Below the pieces are notes generated by a model. The model was not told where the DNA came from, made no database searches, and was given only the letters and a program-made list of their open reading frames with translations. Shown here in pieces: positions 31,401 through 40,668 of a stretch of DNA of 64,000 nt; positions within the stretch are counted from its first letter, which is position 1; each line of letters begins with the position of its first letter. This stretch comes from Litoditis marina (Eukaryota; Nematoda; Chromadorea; Rhabditida; Rhabditidae). The stretch is taken from positions 2,442,214-2,506,213 of the forward strand of contig OZ038436.1 of assembly GCA_964036275.1 (NCBI GenBank), given 5' to 3'. Made by a program: the position numbers and the translations under genes.

Positions 31401-33385
31401 TGGATGGAAGATCAAGTTTTCACCAGTAAAATGCGACTATTAATGAAATTAGGGTAGTTCAAAATCCCGATTTGAAAGAAAAGCGGGTCATTTCATAGAG
31501 TATCCAACCAAGTCGCCCTACGGTTGAGGACGATTATGTGGGGACCTACTAATTACCGCACCTACCGCACCGGGAAAATACCGCACCGCGATTTGAAAAT
31601 ACCGCACCGTACCGCACCACCCACCACCGCAAATTTGCGTATTTTTTTTCAAAAAATTTAAAATCTCCAATTTTGCAAACAAAATTGTTTCTAAGGCATC
31701 GCATAAATCCTATTCTTTCCATCACTTTAGATACAGCAAGTCTGAAAATGATGTCTAGTTACCGATCACAATGAGTTTATTCCCTTTTTCTGCAAAATTC
31801 GGTCAGTGTATTTGTTTAGAGATTCTTTCAGTTCTTTCTGCAAGTATGAGCTATTCAAACCTGAAATATTTGGTGGATTTCATTTTTAGCTCAAAATTGG
31901 CAATCATTGCCAATGAACAAACGAGCACAAACCTCTAACTCTATTATGGTAATCCTTCTTTGTTACCTCTCACTTTTCCACGGGAATAAAGTATTCATAT
32001 AAGTTGCTAGTGGAGCAAACGCTAGCATAATGTGTACTCAGTGCTTCTCTTCTGATAAGCAGTTTCTTCTATACATTCGATAACTCACTAATATGACATG
32101 AAGGCATAAAACAATTTGAAGAATACACAACAGAAAACGAAAATGCAATACTGAAAGCGTGTTCTTCTAGTGAGAAAGTTTCACAGAAAGTTTTCTCGAG
32201 ATCACTATTGTTGTTTTCAAGTGAAAAGAATAGGGTTTATGCTTTAAAACTATTTTGTTGGCAAACTTGAAGATTTTGGATTTTTTGAAAAAAATACGCA
32301 AATTTGCGGTGGTGCGGTACGGTGCGGTATTTTCAAATCGCGGTGCGGCATTTCCCCCGGTGCGGTAGGTGCGGTAATTAGTAGGTCCCGATTATGTGGT
32401 CCAACCGCAACGCTTCCGTCCTTTAAACTGCAATACATTTTTCAATTGCAGTTCAAAAGACCGTTGGCACGGATTGGTGCACATATTCGTCCTGCTTTAA
32501 TAGCGAAAAGCCTTTTCCATAAAATCAGGGTTTTGTACTCAACCATAGTCCCATTTACTAGTGAAAACCTCGCCTACCATCCAGTTTAGTAGTTGGTCAC
32601 CCAGTTAAAACGCCTGATTCCTACTTAGACTCGTATGCAATGTTTTTCGTCAGGTATATGTGGAAAAAGCTGATTGTTGAATTGAATTCTGAAATTGGAA
32701 TCAGCAGATATGTTGATATGTAAAAAAAAACTATTGAGTTTCTTCTCCCAAAATAGCTTACGCGTGGAACTCTACTTGTTTCTCACTCAAATTTGATAAA
32801 TAAGGTCTCCATCGTGAGAAAATCCAATGGCAAATTGCCTATGACTCGGGTAACTGAACCTTCTAATCCCACTTCTAAGTTGCTAAATGGCAATAAGTTC
32901 CGGAGCTCCAACATTCAACTCTGAGGAAGAAAAACAATCGCGCGTTTAGCGTTTAAAGAAGGACGATTACGTGGTCCAATCGCAACGGTTCAGTCCTTTA
33001 AACTGCAATACGTTTTTCAATTGCAGTTTAAAGGACCGTTGTCACGGGATTGGTCCACATTATCGTCCTACTTCAACAGTACAAGCGGTCAGAACGGCAT
33101 TTCTCCAATTGGAGAGTCACATCCAACGAAGTGGAAAGTGGCGTGTTGAATCGCGAATAATTCTACTCCATTCTATCCAGTTTTGGAGTTATTTTTTTAA
33201 AGTAATGTAAAAGTAAAACTGACGAAGCCGGGCGGTGCCGTGTGCTGTCTGGCCCTCTCTCCTCTCTCGTCGTTGCCGAGTCCAGAATCCGGGGTCGTTC
33301 TGGTGGTATTCGGCTGCGACGTCGGGGCTCCGCCCCCCGCATACTCGTGACCCGCTCCGGACGGCACTCCACGAACGCCGGACAT
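19414..33385 (-). CDS. Nanos-type zinc-finger protein with long Q/P/G-rich N terminus, 20 exons
   Basis: Exons: 33385-33224, 31086-30981, 30148-30102, 29780-29706, 29383-29246, about 28801-28635, 28261-28107, 27390-27265, 26953-26867, 25589-25478, 25195-25086, 24736-24520, 24093-24017, 23808-23674, 23086-23014, 22574-22423, 22205-22099, 20957-20839, 20065-19920, 19470-19414; about 789 residues. Phases agree at every junction except exon 5 to 6. Exons 17-18 encode a Nanos-like CCHC pair (about residues 665-718): CTYC, x12, H in GHTLM, C in VRCPD; then HCTYC, H and C in AHARIFCPK. Nanos proteins repress mRNAs with Pumilio-class partners, mainly in the germ line. The N terminus is low complexity (QQQQ, PPP, RGG); the C terminus is RGG-rich (YRGGAGGARGGN). 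Layout resembles C. elegans NOS-3 rather than short Nanos proteins; that is inference. Finger spacing is slightly unusual. ATG follows a TTCTCTAG acceptor. Confidence 0.78.
20085..20290. repeat. R4 dispersed repeat
   Basis: R4 copy in the intron between exons 18 and 19 of the Nanos-like gene. It starts GCGACTTTGTTGTGAACAAA and ends near CCTACAAAGTC. Confidence 0.6.
21061..21567. repeat. GTGGCCGTATTTTGTAAGC inverted-repeat element
   Basis: Terminal inverted repeats of about 45 bp: GTGGCCGTATTTTGTAAGCC on the left, GCTTACAAAATACGGCCAC on the right, both followed inward by GTAGCCATGTAA. It sits in a Nanos-like gene intron. The same termini occur at 26437-26682 and, more weakly, 26685-26824. Confidence 0.75.
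21264..21480 (+). mobile_element. Possible solo LTR inside the GTGGCCGTATT element
   Basis: Segment of about 217 bp from TGTTGTCGCGGG to GTTGATAACA. It has TG..CA-type ends, a TATA-like TATATAAGG at about 21373 and AATAAAT at about 21449, as an LTR would. No target-site duplication or flanking retrotransposon body was found, so this remains a suggestion. Confidence 0.3.
21554..21618. repeat. Strong hairpin GTCGCGACCCCT
   Basis: GTCGCGACCCCTCCAAAACA pairs with TGTATTGGAAGGGGTCGCGA across a short GTTGGCGAAC loop. The stem is about 25 bp with few mismatches. It overlaps the right end of the GTGGCCGTATT element in an intron. Confidence 0.6.
21838..22010. repeat. Dispersed repeat (ACCAGCAAGGTTG family)
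   Basis: Second clear copy of the repeat at 10619-10790, between exons 17 and 18 of the Nanos-like gene. Confidence 0.65.
24120..24320. repeat. R4 dispersed repeat
   Basis: R4 copy between exons 12 and 13 of the Nanos-like gene. It has ATCGGGTGTTTTATCAGGGT and ends ACAAAGTCGCCCTGCGTTTG. Confidence 0.65.
25645..25742. repeat. MITE-1 foldback copy, left end truncated
   Basis: Contains CTTCGGTCCTTTAAACTGCA with its complementary arm and ends ATAATCATCCTACTTC. The usual outer left part is missing. Confidence 0.65.
26437..26682. repeat. GTGGCCGTATT inverted-repeat element, full copy
   Basis: Termini GTGGCCGTATTTTCTAAGC and GCTTACAAAATACGGCCAC, with arms of about 55 bp including GCCGGGTAAGCTATTT. 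It directly abuts a second element with the same outer 11 bp (26685-26824), separated by CT. Confidence 0.75.
26685..26824. repeat. Short GTGGCCGTATT foldback adjoining the previous element
   Basis: 140-bp palindrome from GTGGCCGTATTCACCAA to TTGGTGAATACGGCCAC with inner arms of GGGAAGC/TACCTTCCCG. Only the outermost bases match its neighbour, so the two look like different subfamilies placed head to tail. Confidence 0.7.
27419..27582. mobile_element. Harbinger-like MITE with TTA target duplication
   Basis: 164-bp palindrome starting GGCCGCTTTCATACTTTTT and ending with its complement, flanked by TTA on both sides (27416-27418 and 27583-27585). A 3-bp TTA/TAA duplication is typical of PIF/Harbinger elements. 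Arms are about 55 bp with a striking AACGCCGGCGTTAA core. It lies in an intron of the Nanos-like gene. Confidence 0.7.
27952..28084. mobile_element. hAT-like element, truncated third copy
   Basis: Starts TAGGGTTGTTAAAGTCGAAC and ends GATTAACAAGCCTA, 133 bp, with only a few ACTCGAAA units. I see no 8-bp duplication at the flanks, so it is either degraded or internally deleted. Confidence 0.6.
31128..31300. repeat. Dispersed repeat (ACCAGCAAGGTTG family)
   Basis: Third clear copy, with AAAGTTGTCCGAATAGTC and ATTCGAAAAACGGACTAC, just upstream (minus sense) of Nanos-like exon 2. Confidence 0.65.
31325..31530. repeat. R4 dispersed repeat
   Basis: R4 copy in intron 1 of the Nanos-like gene, immediately next to the MITE-1 copy that was split by the element at 31541-32389. 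Confidence 0.65.
31541..32389. mobile_element. 849-bp non-autonomous TIR element with 9-bp target duplication (Mutator-like)
   Basis: Terminal inverted repeats of about 140 bp start GGGACCTACTAATTACCGCA and include blocks of ACCGCACC and GCAAATTTGCGTA. The flanks carry an exact 9-bp duplication GATTATGTG (31532-31540 and 32390-32398). Long terminal repeats with a 9-bp duplication fit Mutator-like elements. It is inserted in a MITE-1 copy; removing the element and one duplication restores the family start. The interior is AT-rich and encodes no transposase. Confidence 0.85.
32390..32500. repeat. MITE-1 copy interrupted by the 849-bp element
   Basis: Right part of a MITE-1 foldback; its first bases (GGACGATTATGTG) lie before 31541. 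The insertion site is within the first 15 bp of the foldback. Confidence 0.8.
32957..33076. repeat. MITE-1 foldback copy, best preserved
   Basis: Starts GGACGATTACGTGGTCC and ends CCACATTATCGTCC, with the central pair TTTAAACTGCAATAC and ATTGCAGTTTAAAGG. It lies in intron 1 of the Nanos-like gene, about 150 bp from exon 1. Confidence 0.82.
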
Positions 33386-34234
33386 CTAGAGAAAAGAAAT
33401 GAAGCAAAATAATAATAATCAAGAATCAGTTCAATCTAAATCAGATAGCAGATGGAACATACAACTTGATGATACAGCAATCATCATTCATATGGAAATA
33501 TGCATCATTGTCCCAATCAAACGGATTGTAACTTGTTTCTGGTATATGCGAGAAAAGAAGGTACGATAAAACTTTTGAAAGCGGGCGAATTTCCGAATAG
33601 AGAAGAACTAAACAGGAGAAACTATGGTGGATAGGAAAGTATTATGAAAACACTTTTTTTAAACTAAAACTTCGCAACATGAAAAACGAAGCTCTCCACA
33701 TCTTGACCACCCATAACAAACGCAAAGGATCATAATCTGCCGCCATAGACTGAAATACAAGCAAAACAAATACAACAATTTTTTTTATTGTTGAAATGAA
33801 ATTGAAAAATCGAAATTTTAGAGGAAAAAACTACCGTAATGTAAACGTGGCGTGGCGCTCAAAAATAGTTACGTGCCCGTTGGTTCTACGAAAAATCACC
33901 GTAAGATAAATTCAAATTCTCAAAAAGACCAGAAAAATCGCATATAAATCTCTACTTATTCACTAAACTGTTGATTGCGGCTAAATATAGTGAAATAGCT
34001 CTAATGCGGGTTCTGATTTGTATCGAACATCAGTCGAGAGTGACCAGTATTCTTCTCTCCATAGCTGTGAAAAGCATGAAAAGTGTATCCCTAGCCGAAA
34101 AGTATTTATGCATACTCGAACGTTTCACACCTTTTTCATAACGGAGGCACACCCCAAAAGAAATTGCTTCCTCGTTATAAGTTTGAACCACATGTTATAA
34201 CCAGTTTCGAACTAGTCAACAAGTAATACTGGGC

Positions 34235-34504
34235 CAATTCTACAACTAACCGGGTTTTTAGGTAACCTAACCCTTTTTTGGTAACCTCTTTTTCAGGTTA
34301 CCTTGGTAGGTAACCTGGAAGTAACCTGAAACTAAAATCCGGTTACCATTCAAACTAACAGTAAAAACCACATTTTGCGTTAGAAAAACAAGTAACCGGT
34401 TTTTCAATTTAGGTTACCAACCGGTTACATACTGAGGTAACCTGAAAAATAGGTTACCAAAAAAGGGTTAGGTTACCTAAAAACCCGGTAAGATATAGAA
34501 TTCA
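34235..34504. repeat. GGTAACC palindromic element
   Basis: Full copy bounded by CTAACCGGGTTTTTAGGTAA and its complement, with the internal marker ACCACATTTTGCGTTAGAAA shared with 62668-62940. Confidence 0.78.
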
Positions 34505-37500
34505 CCGTAATACTGATACGTAAAGTGAGCAACCTATACAAGTTTTCTGTACGTTGATTTTTTTTTATTATTTATTGGCTACTACAGCAATTTTTCTACG
34601 ATTCATCTTGTTCGCCAATTTCAAAAAGTAAGCTACATTGAACTATCGAATGGTGATAAATAAGCCCATAGCAAAACAATAAAATCTAGTTAAGTTTTAT
34701 GTTTTTCTTCTCCTTTTTCAATTTTCAAGTGTTAGTCTTTTATTCCTACCGAGACTTCGAGAGTAAGATAAAAAACTTTAAATGCGTTTTAATAACTTAA
34801 ATATTTTAGGTAATTGTTACAATTTTTGCCCAAAATAATGATAACCCATAACAGAGTTCGAAATTCGTTTTGACACTTAAAGTTTGCATTAGAGAACAGC
34901 TGTTCGGAAAAGCCAAAGAGTACTGTAGGAGTCTCAGTAGGAATGATGACGACTGTAGCAGATAGTTCACGTGTAGATGTAATTCGAAAACGGAGTCGCA
35001 GATTATTGACGGCTTTTACACTTTTCAAACACCGATTCGAACCTTAATAAGGACAATGACCTAATGGTAGTGTCAAATAGCCGGGCAACTCTCCGAACTT
35101 CAACATGGTTGCTCTATTTCCTCTCTTTATATTGAAAAGGGAAACTCTGAAACTACCATTTTCATCACAGCTCAGTGGTTCGAACACAGTTACCAATATA
35201 TTCGTTGCCATTCTTGTCTCAACTTTTCCAGGCAAAACAACCTAAAAACTCGAGACGTAACGGGTTAACTCTAGTACAGCCAAATGTGTTATCATTCATT
35301 TATAAGAACCAGTGGATCAGTAAGTTTGTTCTGCATACCAAACATACTACTTTTATTCTTACTCTTCAGAAAGCGAAAACACACGATTGCCAAGTTTTTG
35401 CTATACACGAGAACCGCGCTTTCCACATCGTCTGTACGAATTCCATTTACTTGTATGAAAACTAATTTTATAACAAAAAATGGAGATAGTTTTCTCGGTT
35501 TTACAGTGAAACAACACAGCCCGTACCGTCTCACATCACTACCATGAATTATTTTACTGGTCGAACGGGATTCGCCATACTAACTCACTCAAATGTTGCG
35601 CTCATTCTGTAAGTAACCTTGACGAACAGTTCACTTGGTGAACACCACGCAGAGCAATAGATACAAAGGTACACTAATCTATAACGATTCGATAGTGTTT
35701 CTAAAAACTGTTTGCGGTTTTGATACGAAATAGACCTTGTTTGTCTAAAGTCTTCGCTACACAAGACTCGCTCCGACATCAGCCAAATGTTGCAGCCTTA
35801 CTATAAGTGAACGTCATAAATAGTTTACTCGGTTGTTGTATGTTTTTTAATTATTCGAACCTAAGACTTGCATACCGTTAATTTAGTACTATACATTGCA
35901 TTTATTTCAAGTATTTCGACTCCTAGAAATATCGTTATTTTCTAAAGATAAAGTGTGGGAAAAGAATATGCACTGTGTGTTTTAGGTTGAATAGTCATTT
36001 GTGAAAATCGAGGAGCCCTATGCCTCTACAACCTGAGCTTCTCCGGACTTTAATTTTTAATTTTTCTATAAGCACAAATAAATTCAAAAATATCGAGATA
36101 AATCCCACCTCAAAAAAGGTATACGAAAATTCAAGAAAACGAACCACTAGTTACCATGGTACAGTAGCCATCTTTCTTACTGAGACTTCTACAGTACACT
36201 TTCCAATTTTTCAAACGTTGTTCTCTAATGAAAACTTCAACTTTATCAAAGGACAGTTCAACACTTTTTGTTATAGGTGATCAGATTCGAATGCAAAATT
36301 TGTAAACAATGTTGATAGTATTCACGTCACGGAAACAGGCTTGAAGTTGTGTAATCTTACTGTAGGAGTCTCAGTAGGTCTATACAACGGTTTGACAACG
36401 GTCAGTAACAGACTATACAACGGTTTGACAGTGCCCACTTTGACAGCATTGCGGTATTTTCAGTGAAAATGAAACTTCTTAGACGAGTTTGAACTGTATT
36501 TTTAAATTATTGTTATATTTATTTAAATTAAAAATAATTGTTCGTCTTCAAATCGTCTTTGTCTTGAGTCAGGGTCGAAACGATTTTGAGTGGCACCTTT
36601 CACTGAGCACATATTTCCATAATGTACTTCAAAATTCACACACTGATTTTTTCAAAAGTCCACAAATGGAGTGTGAACACTTGACCGGGTTGAGATATTT
36701 TCCTAACCCGAGAGTTCGCTTGTTACCAAATACACTCTCGTTCATGTTCACTCCAACTTATATATGACTAGGTTCTCATACTTATCTCATCACGAGTCAT
36801 ATAACTCGTCTATTCTACAACAATCACTCAGAGCAATCACGTTTCAGAGATCTGGTATACTTATACGGTAGGTCGATTGCCCAGTCACAGGAAACATGTT
36901 GAACACAGCAGAACTAAGAAACGTGCAATGACAAAGTGCACAACTCCTCAATAGAATGCTAACTTTACGGGACTTTTCAATTTCCTTCTACCAAAATCGT
37001 TTCGAAGCGGTGTTACTTATTACTACTGAAGAGCTAAATTGACCGCATTGAAAGCACAAGTATGCTGGCTATTATTTACAAGTTGTGACACATTCGACAT
37101 TTTTTCTAAACTTGTGTCGCACCAATTAATACTCGTCTCAGAAGGAGTTGGAGAACATGTAAAAACCTGGAGAGAACCACATACAAATGTTTAGAGGAAA
37201 ATTCGTTTTGTTAGTCTCCCTCTCATAATTTCACAGGCAAATAAAGAAGTCTGTGACTAAATCGTGTAAAGGAAATGAAGTAAATTGAACTATAAAGGTA
37301 TTACTGGACGAGTAAAGACGACATCACAGCACCAATGTATGGCACGAAAGTTGAAACGTTGTGATCTGATCTCCTTCAAATTTCATTGTAAGTCATCAAT
37401 TTCTCTCGGCGAGAATTTCACTATATCAACGGCAGTCCAAGGCATCACTCAGGCATCAAGACATCGAGGGAATACGAGAGCCAATTCATTGGTGCCACAA

Positions 37501-37926
37501 ACATGTTGTTATTTATACCAAACGAAGAATGCAAGCTTAAATAATATATACTTTTTATATAGAAAGTGGTGTTTTCAAAGCCACATGTTGTTTCCTATCA
37601 GAAAGTATAAAAGTTTTTGATTTAAGATGGTAGCTCAATCATTTCAATCAGCAAATTAACTGCATGTATAGCTGAGAGAAAAACAAGTCCACTTAGATTT
37701 TCCACTTGTCATCGATGAAATTTGACACATGGGTAACGTCAGTCAACGACACATGGTAATCCCAACACTTCACCTCGAAAATAAACCAGTGTTTGCAAAA
37801 ACGTTTCAAGCTACCGAGTCCGAGTGATGAATAACGACTATACCTGTAACTCACAGTAGTCGTTCGGGTTCATGAAGATTTCCAAGGAACAAAACACTTT
37901 TGAGAAATAATAACTAGAAAACTCAC

Positions 37927-37960
37927 CTTAATGTAGATGGCCAGTTGTGTTTGGAACACT
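37927..37960 (-). other. Orphan exon-like segment
   Basis: A 34-nt segment between a TTATTGTAG acceptor and a GTGAGT donor. In one frame it reads VFQTQLAIYIK. Its entry phase would match the segment at 38996-38944 in its N-V-S-H-H frame. It may be an alternative 3' exon of the neighbouring secreted-protein gene or chance. Confidence 0.25.
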
Positions 37961-38562
37961 CTACAATAACACAACATATCAGAACATATTCGATGACGAG
38001 AAAATTACAGGAACATTGAAGTTGATCATATTATTGTGTAGCAGAAAGAAAAACAAACAAATTGTTTGTTGTAAGCAAGTAAACAACTTTTAAACACGTT
38101 TGATTCATTGATTTTGTCTTCTTATTCACTGGAAAACACGTCAACGATACGCTGGTTTTTCCACCTTCGCCCTGAATATATTAACAGTTCAAACTATAGA
38201 TTTAACTAATCAATACTACAGACTCTGGTTTGATTTGCAACGTTGACTTTGACTCTCAACGAAAAATTGGAGAGAAACTCTAGTATCACAGCTGATGCAC
38301 AGTCACGTAAAACATGTTAAACACAGCAGAACTCAGAAACGTGCCAAAAATGCACGATGTCATTCTAGAATGCTAACTTTACGTAACTTTTCAATTCAAT
38401 TTACTTCTAGTATGAACATCTGCGTATCTTACTTGGCGCCCAGTTTTTCAAGGCCTGTATCTCACCTCACTAGGCTCTTGTTAGCATAATATGCATTGGG
38501 GATGCTTTAAAATTCCAGAGCAGCTATATAGTGCCAAATTCATAAAATGGTCACCTCGTGTG

Positions 38563-38640
38563 AGACTCGAACCGGGCTCAAAAGTTTGAAAGGGCGCGAA
38601 CGCTAACCACTACACCAACTGGGCTTATTCGAACAGCGCG
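38563..38640 (-). repeat. tRNA-like sequence, probably a tRNA-derived repeat or pseudogene
   Basis: On the minus strand an A-box-like TGGTGTAGTGG and a B-box-like GGTTCGAGTCTC are spaced as in a tRNA gene. The T stem and acceptor stem do not pair, so a functional tRNA is unlikely. Confidence 0.35.
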
Positions 38641-38892
38641 GACGAATCGAGTATGTGAGTTCTTACACAGCGCCAAGTGAAATATACAGTGCACCCCCGC
38701 CTTTCTCTAAGCGACGACTATATAACACTAGGTGATATGGATGCAGGTTGGGATTTGGTAGCCGTGAAGTCGTTATGTGGGCCAAGGTAGCCAATCTTTC
38801 CGGTCTCATTGATTCAATTTAGATAGTTCACAAATCGAAGAGATAGAAACACAAAGTTCTACTCAAACTCGAACATTGTCAGAACCGAGGAA

Positions 38893-38996
38893 CTAAAACA
38901 GAGAATTGAGACAGAAAACCCACCGTTCTACTTCTTCTTTCACCTTGACAGCAAAAAGGGCAGACGGGGTACAGTTTTCGCGTGATGGCTCACGTT
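38893..38996 (-). other. Exon-like segment downstream of the secreted-protein gene
   Basis: A TTTTTTCCAG acceptor at 38997 is followed by an open stretch. In one frame it reads RENCTPSALFAVK, then VKVKEEVERWVFCLN and a stop at 38893. In another it could splice at 38944 (GTGAAA) to the segment at 37960. I cannot decide between an alternative last exon of the gene upstream and no function. Confidence 0.3.
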
Positions 38997-39336
38997 CTGG
39001 AAAAAATAGACAAGGAATATTTATGTATTTTGTAGGTTTTAGCACAATGAGTGTTAAAAATAGTGACTGTGGTAGTAATGTTATGAGTTCAATCAGTGAT
39101 AGACGTAGCACAGATAGAAAAGATTGACTATATACCATTATACTGTAGTGTACCGAAAACGAAAGAACTATTAATTTCAGCGAACGGACAAGCAAACAAC
39201 CATTAACTTCGCAAGTGTGATCGCTATTATCAATTATTGGTGCCACATTTGACCGCAGTTGCACAAAGGTACCTCGCAGAAATTTCGAATCAGTACAATA
39301 GAAGTTCAGAACACATTCAGAGCCCAGAGGACGCAT

Positions 39337-39482
39337 GCTAGAACACCCGGCATACTCATCCCACCCTGCGCCTCTTGCTTGGCACACTATTTCGCGATAC
39401 TCGTCCTGCGGGAATGTGAGAGCAGGGAAACAGCGTAGGTTTGAGGAGACGCAGGTTGGGATAAGAAGGACGGGATGTTCAT
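39337..39482. repeat. Foldback repeat, GAGACGCAGG family
   Basis: Diverged copy of the repeat at 60-230, with CATCCCACCCTGCGCCTC on the left and GAGACGCAGGTTGGGATAAG on the right. Confidence 0.6.
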
Positions 39483-39847
39483 GGTTGCAGTTTCAGGTGA
39501 AAAATATGTAGATATCTTTTAATGATAGTAATTTTGAAAAAAAAATTTTCAACCAACCACTAGGCGGAATGGGCGTTTTGATGATTTTCTCGGCTATTTT
39601 CACTATGAAATAGTAATAGAGACCACACAGGAAAATACACCACGTCAAGCAACCGAGACAGAAGAATACGGAGAATACGAAGATTCGGGTATTTGTGGAT
39701 GGACTCCTGAAATACAGTTGAAGTTGTGTTTTTTCGAGTTTGTTTAAATAGTTGAATGAAGTGGAACATCATTTGAGAAGCGCGAAAAATCAATACACTA
39801 CCAATTGACTTTAACGGTTGCGATTGGCTCAGAAAGACTAGACCTGA

Positions 39848-40012
39848 TATGCTAGAAGATCCCGGCACCTTCATGCCGTCCTGCGTCTCCTCGAATACAC
39901 AAATTTTATTTGCTCTTACATCCTGCTCGGATGTAAGAGACGAGAAATAGTGAGGCAGAGCGAGAGACGCAGGATGGGATGAAGGTGACGGGATCTTCTA
40001 GCATACAGAATC
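39848..40012. repeat. Foldback repeat, GAGACGCAGG family, well preserved
   Basis: Starts TATGCTAGAAGATCCCGGCA and ends TGACGGGATCTTCTAGCATA, giving an outer stem of about 45 bp. The loop region is TTACATCCTGCTCGGATGTA. Confidence 0.8.
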
Positions 40013-40105
40013 TGAAGCTAAAAAACTAATAAAATACAACATAAACAGTTGAAGTGCATGGTAGGATTTAACTGGAAATCGTCTCTACTCTGATTCAAAA
40101 CCATT

Positions 40106-40575
40106 TATGAAAAAGGAACTGTACATTGTTGTATCGCTTTTTCCCAGTAGTTGCATAAGAGGGTGATGTTTTGGAGCGATCGGCAAATTGTTTGCTTTCT
40201 GTAGAAACACCACATACTGCACATCAGTTCCATCGTGGCATGCGCTGAAACATTCGAGTGAGTTAGCAGTGAACTACTTTGTCTCTAATAGTATGCCAGT
40301 TGCATATCACCGCGAAATTGATTAGCAAACATCAAGCAAATGTGGTAGATAACATAAAACTATACCATCAAAAACGATATACGTCCCTCCGGAAGCTAAA
40401 TAACAGAGTTGGATAAACCTGACTTTAACCCCAAAATGCATTCTTTGGTTCCCCCAGTCTTTTAACTCTCCAATTACTTTATACCGAGAACATGTGAACA
40501 TTTATACAACAGTTATGCTTGTCAGTGATGAAACAAATAAAACGCAAGAGAAGAGAGGGCGAATGGAACGAAGAG

Positions 40576-40668
<93 letters not shown>

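Larger units (their letters stand above)
33386..38892. other. Gene-poor interval between the Nanos-like gene and the secreted-protein gene
   Basis: No secure gene. Contains the upstream region of the Nanos-like gene (just above 33385), a GGTAACC palindrome (34235-34504), an inverted pair of related segments (34860-35030 and 36110-36280), a direct repeat around ACACAGCAGAACT (36900 and 38312), a tRNA-like sequence (38563-38640) and one small exon-like piece on the minus strand (37960-37927). Confidence 0.45.

Noticed and set aside
37285..37620. Plus-strand open frame of 111 codons
   Set aside because: No recognisable domain, no splice or start context, and composition like the surrounding AT-rich DNA.
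40121..40244. Splicing of secreted-protein exon 5 at TGTACA/GTTCCT into the 38996 segment
   Set aside because: Phases would allow it, but the donor is weak and the frame already reaches a stop at 40106; kept only as an alternative.
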